Assembly: GCA_037834085.1 (NCBI GenBank)
Contig: JBBMKC010219242.1
Coordinates: 1-22,589 of the forward strand
Direction: 5' to 3'
DNA: 22,589 nucleotides
From: Bipalium vagum
Lineage: Eukaryota > Platyhelminthes > Tricladida > Geoplanidae
In this document: piece after piece, positions 1 to 9,814 of the stretch
Layout of the letters: the number at the start of each line of letters is the position of its first letter
Position numbering within the stretch: the stretch's first letter is position 1
Translations under genes and position numbers: made by a program
The notes under the pieces: model-generated
What the model was told of the DNA's origin: nothing
Database searches by the model: none
What the model saw: only the letters and a program-made list of their open reading frames with translations

Positions 1-985
1 TGTCTTGCTCGTCCGAATGTAAGGATAATTGTTTGATAATGGTTTCCTTCTTGGTTGATTAAAATATTTTGATTATTTTTTTGTTGTCTCGTTTTTGAAA
101 TTTTCGTCTTTATTTATATAAATTTTTATTTTGCCTTTTTATTTTTAGTAACTTTTTTCTTTTTAATTTAGTTTATTATATATTTTTTTATTCTATTTTT
201 TAATAATGTCCATAAAATTATTTCTACAATTTCTATTTAATTTAAATTGAAAATGGTATAATACATAAATTATATATTAAAATATTAAGTGTCACGATGC
301 AACTCCAACATTATCATTTAAAATTACATTATTAATTGATATTACTTTTTTCACTATTATTGTAGTTTAAAACCAAACCCTTTAACCTAGTTAACTTAAA
401 CTTTTCTTTTAATCTATTTCAATTCTTTTAATGTTAAGTAACCTGCTTATTTTTGAAATTCTCATTTATATTATTTCTCAACATTCTTTGTGTAAATTCT
501 ACTGTCTTTTTATTTCTGCTAATTCCTAATTATATAGATTCACTCAATATTTTCAACTAACTTTCTTTGTTTTAGATTTTAATTATATTTTTCATTTAAT
601 TTTAATTAATAATCACTTTCTTTTTTTAATAGTAATTAAAAATTTTAAAAATCTCAAAATAAATTTTTATAGTAACCAGAAAAATCTTAAGATTTTCGAA
701 ATATACTTTGATTCTTTTTATACAAACTATTTTCAAAACAAATTATGCTTCTCCCGATAGTGTCTCACTAAATTACTCTTTTCTATCACAAACGCAAAAA
801 AAACTCCCTGTTCCATTTTTAAGGTAAATAATTGATCTGAAATTTATTTTATTAACTCAATCTTTCTTTTTCAACTCAATTTTAAGCTATTCGATTTTTT
901 AAACCCAAAATTTTAAAATATTGACCAATGAAGAACAGTTGAAAACATAAACTACAATCTCCATTGTTATGTACAATATTAATTA
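1..985. other. AT-rich intergenic region downstream of Cfp1
   Basis: This stretch is T-rich and A-rich low-complexity sequence beyond the Cfp1 stop codon. It should contain the Cfp1 3' UTR and poly(A) site, but AATAAA-like hexamers are too frequent here to choose one. The first 60 bases are richer in GC and open in all three minus-strand frames, so they might be the edge of another exon. The piece is too short to assign. No gene is recognised. Confidence 0.6.
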
Positions 986-3900
986 CTAAATGCACACGGC
1001 TTTCGTAAATTTTCTCATCTTCTTATTTCTGTCCAGATTTCTCAACGGCACCAGAGGCTTCATCGGTTGGTGGTCGATAGTTTCGTGAAGCAGCAGTTGC
1101 ATAACGCCACCCCTTTGAGCGATGTTGTTTTTAAATTTTCTATCCTCGACTTGCAGTTCTTCGTAACGAACAAGCTGATAATCGATTTGAAAAAATCATT
1201 TGAAATTACAAAAAATGAAAAATACCAATCGATAACGGTTCATATCAATGACAGCTCTCTGAATTCGTTCCCAATTAACATGTCGATTGCACTTTATTTT
1301 GGCAGTCATGCATACCTTGTCACTCTTTTCATTGACTGACAACGGAAACGCGCAAATTGTTTTTGGGTCAACCTGAATTAATAAAATCGATTAAACAATT
1401 AATCAAGATAAATAATCATTAAAAAAACGAAATCTCATCGCAGCTGTCAAAAACTAAACAAATTGTCAATGTTCAAAACACCACCTTTCTCACCTTTGTG
1501 TCTTTATTGTGATCGCAAAGCGCAGCCAAACGTTTACAGTAACCACGGATATTGCTATCATAAAAATCACAAAACAGCTTCGAACCGATTGGCTGCTCCT
1601 CAAAATCGGCGAAGACCATAGTGCCACCTTCAATCTTCTGGTAACAGTTTTCCATGTGAGCCAGCACTCTTGTGCTAGGAAACATTGTACCGCATGTTAC
1701 ACACTGAACACTATCGTCAATGGCACCAGGAGGTCGACGATCATCATCATCGGGATTGCTTGAAGCGGTACAGGACGATCTCCATCTGTCAATGAACTCA
1801 ATGAGATCGTGATGACTCTTGTCCAGGATGTTCAAGTTGTATTGGATTGTTTCGCATTCCTCCTTTATTTCGGCCTGAGTTCGTCTATCTCTTTGAGTTG
1901 AAATGCTGAGCGAATTGTTCCAATTTGTGATGCGACTTGGTAAGTACTTTAACAAACGTCTAAAAAACAATATTATGACACATCTTATCTCAATACAATT
2001 TAAGCGGTTTACAGATCACAGAAAGCAAAACCGACGTTAAGAAACCTTATATATTTGGACATAGAAAAAAGACAAACAAATAATCTTACTGCTCCGCCAA
2101 TCTAACACCACAGTCATCGCTGCAATATTTGCTTCCCACTCGACTTGGTTTTGTACAGTTGATATTGTGACATTCCAAGGGTTTGTAATTCTTAACACAT
2201 TCTGGTCTATTGGTCTGTGGCTTTTTCCTGCGGAACTTCGATTTCGTACAAACTGGTGACACACTTCCTGGCGGAGCATTTTCATTGAATTTGTGACTAC
2301 TCTTTTTATTAAATGTTCTGTGTGGAATCTTGCTGGTTGCCTAATTTCATAAAATAAACATTAAAGATTTAGTTTTTCAGTCATTAAATTAAAATAATAA
2401 TTCAATCAATCAAGAAATTAATAATAAAATTATTAAATTATCATTATCAATTTTAATTTAAAATTTTTTTCATGTTAAAGAAAAAATGAAATCGTAAAAT
2501 AAAAAAAAATCAATAAATAGTAATATTCAAATTCAAATGAACAAATTTCAAAATATTACCTTTGTCATTTTCCTTTCCACAAAACTATCATTGGATTCCT
2601 CGTTATCTGAGTCATCATCTGATTCGTCTTCCATATCGTCGTCCTCAATTTCCTCATCTTCATCCATATCTTCTTCACTGGACTCAGATGATTCCATGAA
2701 TTTTGATTTCGCATGCGCTTGCACGACATTCAGTTCCGGTTCGTGTTTCGATTTTTTCATGGAAGACAGTTTGTTCAAACTATCACTTCCTGAACTGGTG
2801 CTAGGTGATAAGTTCCGCTTGAGAGGTTTCGATATTATTTCGTTGCTGCTGGAAGAGGAAGATGTCGGCAGTGTAGTTTTCTGGATAGTTGGTAAATTGT
2901 TACGCGTCGTTGATGACACAAATGCCTGGGTCTTTTTCGGTGGCACAGATTTCGTCGGAATGAAATCCCCTGGTAACTTTGTCAGCATTACTTTCTCGGG
3001 TCTCGCTATCTTTTCGACACTGTTTTCCATTGAAAATATTATCAATTTATTAGAATAAATTCATACGTATTCGGTTTTATCATTTCGCACATACGCTTCA
3101 AACACCCTTTGTCTGATTTGGTCTTGCAGTTTTGACAAAAATTACAATCCACCTTGCGCAAACACCCGATACACTCTCCACAACATCCGGGCTATATAAA
3201 ATAAAATATATTTTAGACATTTTCAGTTTTTCGATAAAAAAATCAATAAAATAAATCTGATTAAAATAATTACAAACTAAAAATTCATTAAAATTGAACC
3301 AAATTCTCATTATCAGTTTTTTCCTTTGCTTTTCTTCAAGAAAGAACAATATTTATTTATTGTATCCGAACCCAAAAATATCACAATAATCTTTTGGGAA
3401 TGAAACCAATATTAAGTTTTCAAAAACAATGTTAATTTTCTTTTACCTTTATTTAACATTTGATGAGACTTTTAAAAATTATCCAATATACAGTTTAATA
3501 TTTTACAAAATTATTGTATATTAGAAAATAATAATTACAATAATTAACTTATAATTGATTTGATGTAGCTTTAGAAGAAATATTTTTTCTAGATTCTCAA
3601 GAATTCAGATAATATATATTGATCAATAGAAAAAGAGAAGGAACACTGTATTTTATTATGTTGTGTTCATAATCTAAAAGGATGCTTTTCGCATTACCTT
3701 AAATTTTGTTGATTTTAACAAAATATTTTGGGAATTAGAAAGTAGAAAATATCAATAATAAGTCTAACTTATATGATCTTACCTTTATCTGAGGCTTTTG
3801 ACTAAATTTAATAAGAGGTTCTGTAATTTTTTCCTCCACTTTAACTCTGCCCTGTTTGTCAAACTTCGAATTAAAGGTATTTGACGAATTTGAGCTATCC

Positions 3901-4666
3901 TTTTGTAACACATCCAACTGTTTATCGACAATATTGGATTTCGGTTTCATATAATGCTTATTGTCATATTTCATTTGTACTGATTCAGAAAATCGGTCAT
4001 CAGAATATTTTGTTTTTCCAAAGTGTCGTTCGGATTTTACCGGCATTGTCAGCTCCATCGATCTGTCGTCTGCTTTGGAAAAACCGATTTGTTTCTCATA
4101 TTTTGACTGAGATTGATCGTACAAGATGTATTCTGATTTTATTTTAAACTTTTCATTTTTCACATGGGTTGACTCAGATAGTCTGTCATCCAACTTATTT
4201 TTGTATGATTTTTCAATTTTATGATCTACAGGACGTTCCTCCGATTGAAGTTTGGAAGACTTATCCGTTTTAGAAATTGTTGGAATATCCTTCGACTTTT
4301 TAATAGCACCGAGTTTGTATTGAAATTTTAAATGTGGATATCGTTCTAAAAAAACTTTAAGTTTCATTTTTATTTAATTTCCTGTACTTTGACATTGAGC
4401 GCAAAAATATTTGCTAATAGATTCTGCTTGCTTAGGTGTTATGTTGACACAATCACCATGATACCACTCTTCACAATTATCACAACATCTAAATTTATGT
4501 CAAAGGTCTTTTAAAAATTCATTAATAACATCATAAATCTTGAACCATCATCGGATCGACAAATACACCAAAGTTGTTTTTCTTGTTTTTCATCATCTGA
4601 TTTATTAGAATTAGAGTCATTTGAATCTTCTCTAATTGCATAAATTGGTTTTTTATATTTATTCAT
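986..4666 (-). CDS. Cfp1: CXXC-type zinc finger protein 1 (CFP1), Set1/COMPASS subunit; nine exons
   Basis: In known family members CFP1 is a nuclear protein that reads H3K4 methylation through its PHD finger, binds CpG DNA through its CXXC domain and targets Set1/COMPASS. Exons: 4666-4530, 4488-4388, 4345-3783, 3191-3067, 3019-2560, 2340-2090, 1959-1494, 1372-1226, 1174-986; all junctions are GT-AG and in phase, giving 812 aa. The N-terminal PHD finger uses Cys34, 36, 48, 51, His56, Cys59, 75 and 78, with motif [17 protein letters not shown] basic linker (80-267) carries a DDR repeat. The CXXC domain (271-302) lacks the usual KFGG loop. An acidic serine-rich stretch lies near 418-450. The C-terminal CFP1 domain starts near 515 (Cys519, 524, 535, 539; [15 protein letters not shown]), continues through a probable coiled coil (about 565-605) and [10 protein letters not shown], and ends with [13 protein letters not shown] and LLLHETIDH. 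The gene model is by eye; the start is the first in-frame ATG before the PHD finger. Confidence 0.93.
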
Positions 4667-5107
4667 TTACTTTTATCTATTAAACAATAAAATACAATAT
4701 AATTACAGAAAAATTGATTAAACGATTGTAAATTTAAATTGAATAAAACATTAAATAAAATATTATTATCAAATTAGAATATTTAAACGAAAATCTTTTT
4801 AAAATCTTTTTTTAAAAATATGATTTCATTTCCATTAACACTTTCGTTTCTTCTTAATTTTGATAATACATTAAAATGATAAATTTATTTACTATAAAAT
4901 ATCGTATAGATATTCAAAATTATTCAAGAAATTATATATTTTTATTAATTAAGTTACTCATTCATTAAAGATATTTTTAAAATTTTTAAATATTAAATTT
5001 TAATTTTAATCTAAAGATTACAGTGACTATAATCTTGTTAGAGTAAATATTTGTCTTTATTCTAGAAACTGATGAAGAAATAAAAGAATCATAAGCCTAA
5101 AAGTTAA
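4667..5107. other. AT-rich region upstream of Cfp1
   Basis: This stretch should include the Cfp1 5' UTR and promoter, since the start codon is at 4666 on the minus strand. It is almost pure A and T. I see no convincing TATA box or initiator that stands out from the base composition, and no gene. Confidence 0.5.
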
Positions 5108-5235
5108 ATGGCTTATGCAGATGAGATAATGATTTTATACAAAGAAAAAAATCACTATCAAGTATTATTATAAGTAAAATTCAAAAGCAGACTTGGGACT
5201 TTATCCGGAAAAATAATACTTTTGTTAGTATTGCA
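5108..5235 (+). mobile_element. Short LINE reverse-transcriptase remnant
   Basis: The plus strand reads MAYADEIMILYKEKN, which resembles the YADD active-site block of non-LTR retrotransposon reverse transcriptase, with the second Asp changed to Glu. A shifted frame just after it reads KQTWDFIRKNN, like the RT region that follows the active site. No ORF1, endonuclease or poly(A) tail is seen. It is a small truncated scrap, and the call rests on one motif plus weak downstream similarity. Confidence 0.4.
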
Positions 5236-5433
5236 CTACAATCACTTAAATAATTTATACTTATTGTGGGAATCAACAACTAAGAAGAGGAAAAGGTGAA
5301 GAGCTGTTGGAAAGGATTACAGTGTTATCAAACATTGTTATAACTTTTATTTTATTTAATTAGTGAACATTTTACGGACTTCTCTTTATTTTAATTATAT
5401 TACAAATTTGTGTTAATAAATTTTATTTTTTTT

Positions 5434-5548
5434 TAAATAAATAAAATAATAATAAAATAAATAATAATAATAAAGAACAAAGTATTTTAATAAAGAAAGT
5501 ATTTTAATAATAAAGAAAATAATAATAAAGTAAATAATAATAAAAAGA
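5434..5548. repeat. Low-complexity AATAAT/AATAAA-rich tract
   Basis: This tract is made of short interspersed AATA, AATAAT and AAAG-rich words, including two near copies of AAAGTATTTTAATAA. It is simple-sequence DNA with no coding signal. Confidence 0.75.
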
Positions 5549-5557
5549 GAATCTGAC

Positions 5558-5626
5558 CTAGGAGCATATCCAAAGGGCCATGCAGCTGGATCAGGTTGGC
5601 GGCAGGGTCTGAGCGGCGAGTGGGGT
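5558..5626 (-). other. GC-rich 69-nt island, possible isolated exon
   Basis: This island is much richer in G and C than its surroundings. On the minus strand it is bounded by a good acceptor (TTATTTCAG) and a plausible donor (AG followed by GTCAGA). Its length is a multiple of three and would fit a phase 1-1 cassette exon. That frame contains SDPAANLIQLHGPLDMLLG; another minus frame is also open, and a plus frame reads AAGSGWRQGLSGEWGLK. I recognise none of these, and no partner exon is identified. It could be an exon of an unknown gene or a fragment of mobile DNA. Confidence 0.22.
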
Positions 5627-5770
5627 CTGAAATAATAATAAGTTAAAATAAAAAATAAAACAAAAAATAATACTTGGATAAAAAAAGACGAATAACATTC
5701 CAATATATATTTTACATTTGGTGCATTCTTGGGTAATTGATGGATGAAATTAGTACTTGTCGTTCTGGCA

Positions 5771-5911
5771 GCGAGGAGAATTATGGAAATTGTAAATGAC
5801 ATTTAATAATGACATTTGTTTAATTTAGCGAGGAAATTTGTGGGAATTGCAGATGACATTTAATAATGACATTTGTTTAATTTAGCGAGGAGATTTTTGG
5901 AAATTGTATTA
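5771..5911. repeat. 57-bp tandem repeat, two full units plus a shortened third
   Basis: Units begin with GCGAGG at 5771, 5828 and 5885, exactly 57 bp apart. The second half of the first two units is identical (GACATTTAATAATGACATTT and beyond). The third unit is cut short, and a further GAGG-containing partial copy follows at about 5912. This is a small minisatellite that arose by local duplication. Confidence 0.8.
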
Positions 5912-6087
5912 ACGAGGATGGCATTTGATGATTGTGCCAGGCATTTTTTTAAGAGGAGTTAATAGAGAAAAAGAAGTAAAATTAAAATTAATAAGATGTG
6001 GGTGACAGAAACGTAAAAAGGAACAACGTCGTTTGCAAATTTACCAATGACAATCACAGAAACACTCGCACACATGATAAAATATAG

Positions 6088-6095
6088 TATAAATA
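6088..6095 (+). promoter_or_regulatory. TATA-box-like element TATAAATA
   Basis: A clean TATAAATA followed by CCC stands at the head of a locally GC-richer stretch. Transcription would be expected to start about 30 bp downstream, near 6118-6125. It is more convincing than other AT-rich words here because intron-like segments and a poly(A) signal follow in the same direction. No experiment supports it. Confidence 0.35.
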
Positions 6096-6117
6096 CCCAA
6101 AGGAAAATCATAAAAAT

Positions 6118-6562
6118 TCGCCTTCAAAAATTCTAAGTTTATTATAACTAAGAGAAATTGAAAGCTGGTAATAGTTTATTATAACTATATAGAGTTTATC
6201 ATAACTCACTGTTGATAGAAAAACTATACTAATTAAAGTGTAAGTGAATTATTATATTCACTTTAATTAATTAATTAACTTTACAGAACGCGAATATAAT
6301 TTCACGTTTCTGTCTTTGTTTAATTCAAATTTCCGGATTCTTCTTTTTGTGTTTTGTTCAAGCAATTACGATCTGGTAAACTAGTTATCAGATTCGTTGT
6401 TTTACTTCAGGGCGTCTGCACATTTCTTGGTATAGATTGAATATCTTCTTTAATTAAAAATACATTGTCATTTTGATTTCAGTAAAAGAAAAACCTTTTA
6501 AAAAGTTGTAAAAAGTGTATTAAAATAAAAGTTTTAAAAATTGTTTTGTTTGCCTTGTTTGT
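6118..6562 (+). ncRNA. Possible short Pol II transcript with two tiny introns, or a solo-LTR-like fossil
   Basis: Downstream of the TATA-like box, 6240-6286 begins GTAAGT and ends TTTACAG (47 nt), and 6430-6482 begins GTATAG and ends GATTTCAG (53 nt). Both match the size of the proven introns of Cfp1 and Alad. An AATAAA lies at 6524-6529, with a GT-rich tract at 6541-6562 as expected of a poly(A) site. I find no convincing ATG-started reading frame across the joined exons, so any product would be noncoding or a leader. A strong donor-like GGTAAGTG near 6740 could mean the transcript runs further. A decayed LTR could also carry a TATA box and poly(A) signal, but no second copy, primer site or target duplication is visible. 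Confidence 0.25.
6524..6562 (+). terminator. Poly(A) signal with GT-rich downstream tract
   Basis: AATAAA at 6524-6529 is followed 12-30 bp later by a GT-rich run, TTGTTTTGTTTGCCTTG and onward. That arrangement is typical of a Pol II cleavage site. It would serve the plus-strand module that starts at the TATA-like box near 6088. Confidence 0.35.
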
Positions 6563-7393
6563 GATCAGTACACTACCTTAAGGAGTCAGATTAAGATAAG
6601 TCGTACACAACCTCAAACTCTCAAAACTTAACATTATTATATAATATTACTATTGTTAATATTTTGAAGATACTAATTAAACTTGCACCCGTTCGCCTCA
6701 AAAGATCTATTGGTTTAATACACAACGTGGACAAATAAAAGGGTAAGTGTAAAAATTATTTAATACACACTGATACACAGCCAATGTTCATGTCAGCAAG
6801 GTAATCGAAAATTAACATGAAGAAAAATGTTCTTGCTTGCACTTACATTGACCACATTAACGGAATTGAACTATTACGAATACTTCGTATGATTCTGGGC
6901 AAAACGCCAAATAAATGATGAATGAAAAATGATGAAATGAAAATGGAACTCAAAAATCAAATCAATATGATAAAGATGAATGAAATTAGCAGCAGTATTG
7001 TCGAACCTCTCTAACAATAAATCTTTTCCAAGATGACAAATGGTCAAATTACTGATAAAAATATCGTTAAAGCACTACTCTAAGAAGATATTATTAAATA
7101 AACAAAATTGATTTTTTCTCCGTAATTTATACTTCTCTAATTTGAAACTTTAAAAACCAATTCTATTTAGTTACATAAAATAAAAATACGTTTATTTTTA
7201 TTGATTACTATTAATTATAAATGTGCTACAAAATCAACCAAATATACATTTAGAGAAACAATAAAAGACAAAAAACACACTGGAATTGAAAAAAGATCAT
7301 AAAAGTTGAAGAAATGAGATCGTTAAGCAATTTAATATTTGACGAAGCAATATACTTATAATTATTAAAGCTAAATCACCCAAATAATCTGGA
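6563..7393. other. Unassigned AT-rich sequence
   Basis: No reading frame, repeat family or RNA gene is recognised here. A small palindrome, TACGAATACTTCGTA, lies near 6879. A good donor-like site sits near 6740. The stretch ends at the left end of the first mariner. Confidence 0.5.
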
Positions 7394-8577
7394 TTAGGTT
7401 ATAGTGCAGAAATGAAGCGTACCAGAATTAATCCTTACGATTTCTTGATAAGTGCTTTGTTCATACTTCAGCTGAGTAATATTACCTGAATCTTCTACAA
7501 AATACAACTTTGTTAGCATAACCAACGGACCAGGGATATTTTCAAAATCTAAAAGTACAGTATAAGTATTTTTTACTATATGATGATGACCTTTTCCAAA
7601 TAAATTTATGATAATTTAAATGATTTCCGATGCGAATAGACACAGCAGTTATGTCTCGATATCATAAATTTTGCATTTCCTGATGATGCTCCATCGAAAA
7701 ATACAGAGTATCGGAGGTTTCATGAACTTAAGTCTGGATGCGTCTCTTTGGGTGAGAATTTCAGAGAAGGTCGTTCAAAAAAAAGTTTATCCGATAAAAT
7801 ATTGACGATGTTCGGAAATTAATTGAAAAAGATCGACGGATAACTTATGATGAGATTCAGACATCATTGAACATATCTCGAACTTCAATTCATTCTTTTT
7901 TACATGAACACCTGGGTGTCAGAAAGCTATGTTATGGTTGGAAGCTCCAAACATGTTTATGACATCGTCAGAGACTATGAATCATGGATATACTCATATG
8001 AATCCGAAACAAAGCAGCAGTCATCTTTTTTGGGCATTTCAAGGAGAAAATTTACTAACAAAAGTTGCTGGATCCTGAAACACCTCCAGGCAAATAGTTG
8101 CGTGTTTCATAGCCAAATAAGGTCATATTGCTACCATTCCTTTAGATGATCGTTGCATAATTACTTCGAATTGATATACCATAGTTTGCTTGCCTGAAGT
8201 TCTCAAAGAATTGAAAAAAACAACTCGAAAAGCTTCATTATGCTTCACCATGATAATGCCATTTCCCATACAGCCAATAAAACAATCAATTTTTTGAGGA
8301 CTCAAAATGTTGAATTATTAAGCCATTCATATTCTTGACTTGCCCCCAAATGACTTCTTCACATTTAGTTCTCATGTGCCGAACCGGCTGTAGAGGCATT
8401 CAAATCACATGTTTTGGACATACCAACTTCAGATTGGAATAGATGTTTCAATAACTGGTTTGACAGAATGCATAAGTCTATAGATTGACAGTGAATACTT
8501 CGAAAACCAAGTATGTTAATTATTATAATAATTATATGCTGTTTTGTGTCATTCTGGTAACTTTTCGACTGACCTAA
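7394..8577 (+). mobile_element. Decayed mariner transposon (Tc1/mariner superfamily)
   Basis: A plus-strand mariner transposase can be followed in pieces through several frames. The order is a helix-turn-helix part (DDAPSKNTEYRRFHELKSG, FREGRS), the linker (KDRRITYDEIQTSLNISRTS, HEHLGVRKL), the first catalytic Asp in DYESWIYSYESETKQQSS, the second in LHHDNAISHTA and the third near LPPNDFF, ending EYFENQ near 8510. The left end TTAGGT at 7394 and the right end, which reads TTAGGTCAGTCGAAAAGTTA on the minus strand at 8577, are partly matched inverted repeats. The 1.18-kb span is close to the 1.3 kb usual for mariners. Stops and frameshifts are many, so it is inactive and old. There is no long intact reading frame. 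Confidence 0.88.
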
Positions 8578-9814
8578 GTACCTAGATTCTTCTTCAAGTG
8601 ATGATTTCAGATTGATCAGCATAAAAGAATCTAACTCAAAGATGTTAATATTTGTTTCATGCTTCTTATATAGATTCAACAGATTTAAAATTAATCATTT
8701 AATTTTTTCTCTATTATCAGATGTCTCTGATGATTGATAAATAATACTTTGATTTACAAAACAGCCAGACATTTGTCAAACAATTTATAATTTTTGTATA
8801 TAAAGTTTAATTTGATTGTTCAAAATTTGATAAATGTTTAATTATTAATTAAAATAAACAATTTTGTCTCCATTATTTTAATTAAGCAGCAATCTTTAGT
8901 CATAACGTTCCCAATGATTTATATAAAGTTTCAGAATATAACCCTTCGAAACAAATGATTCATAAAATATAATAATTTTTATATCAAATGAAGATTAAAT
9001 AAATTATTTTTATAAGTTTTCTCTGTAATTTTTTTTGCCTTTTTACATAACATAACACATAAAACAATTTCTTTAATTAAAATTGTTAAAATACATTTAT
9101 ATAAATAATTAAATATTTTCTTCCTATTGCATTTTGATTAAAAATATATATTTCAATGAATAATATATTCTAAAACTTGAAATAATGTCCCCCCTTTCAA
9201 TAACGACAGATGATTTGGCTATAATATGGATTTTTCAAGATTTTAATAATAAAGCTCATTTAATTCGAGTTATAAATTTCAGGTTCTTGGTCATTATCAA
9301 TTTTGAGATTTTAAAAACAAAAATGTATATTATTTTGACAATAGTTGAGAGTTATCAAAAAATTTTATTATATTTAATAGTCTACTGTATGTGCCAATAA
9401 AAATGTGACTTAAAAAAGAGCTCCACCAAGGAATTATTTTAATACAGTTCTTAAACTGAAGAATTATGCAAGACAGTATTGGACATGTGTAGTAGCTTCA
9501 CTAAATACTTCATATAGATGAAAGCCTTCAGCATCGATTACTGATTTAAGAGTGTCAAAATCGACTGCATCGTGTACGAATGTAATCTTGAGACATTCGT
9601 ACAAAAAAAGCTTTTCTTAGACCATGGTATTTGGTAAATGTTTGGTAGGCAAGAAAATTAAACATTATCAAGGTTATCTAACGTTTTCAGAGAGACTATA
9701 TAAAGGTATATTCGACTATTTTTTATCAATAAAAAGAATATTGTTCTTTCTCAATTTGCTTTCCATTTTTTGCATTGTTGCACCTACTTCTTTGATGCGT
9801 TTGGTTTGGCAAAG
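8578..9814. other. AT-rich spacer between two mariners
   Basis: Most of this spacer is plain AT-rich DNA. The part from about 9420 to 9814 is less AT-biased and has open stretches on both strands, but none matches a family I know. A perfect 11-bp inverted repeat with a 9-nt loop lies at 9573-9603. The 5' noncoding part of the next mariner may begin inside this stretch; no terminal repeat was found. Confidence 0.5.
9573..9603. repeat. Perfect 11-bp inverted repeat, 9-nt loop
   Basis: TGTACGAATGT and its exact reverse complement ACATTCGTACA flank a 9-nt spacer. It could form a hairpin. No adjoining T-run or gene gives it a role, and a remnant of mobile DNA is as likely as a functional structure. 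Confidence 0.6.

Noticed and set aside
1067-1339. 90-codon open frame on the plus strand
   Set aside because: It is antisense to the last two Cfp1 exons, whose minus-strand translation matches CFP1 ([22 protein letters not shown]).
2537-3058. Serine-rich 173-codon plus-strand frame
   Set aside because: It is the mirror of the acidic, serine-rich Cfp1 exon 5 on the minus strand.
5413-5802. 129-codon minus-strand frame rich in Phe, Ile and Tyr
   Set aside because: Its ends are translated low-complexity AT sequence and part of the 57-bp repeat. Only the GC-rich centre may be real, and in that centre another frame looks better.
5995-6740. Solo LTR of a retroelement
   Set aside because: A TATA box and poly(A) signal are present, but I found no convincing matching ends, target duplication, primer site or second copy, so it is only mentioned as an alternative.
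8365-8679. 104-codon minus-strand frame
   Set aside because: It is antisense to the end of the mariner at 7394-8577 and runs past its terminal repeat.
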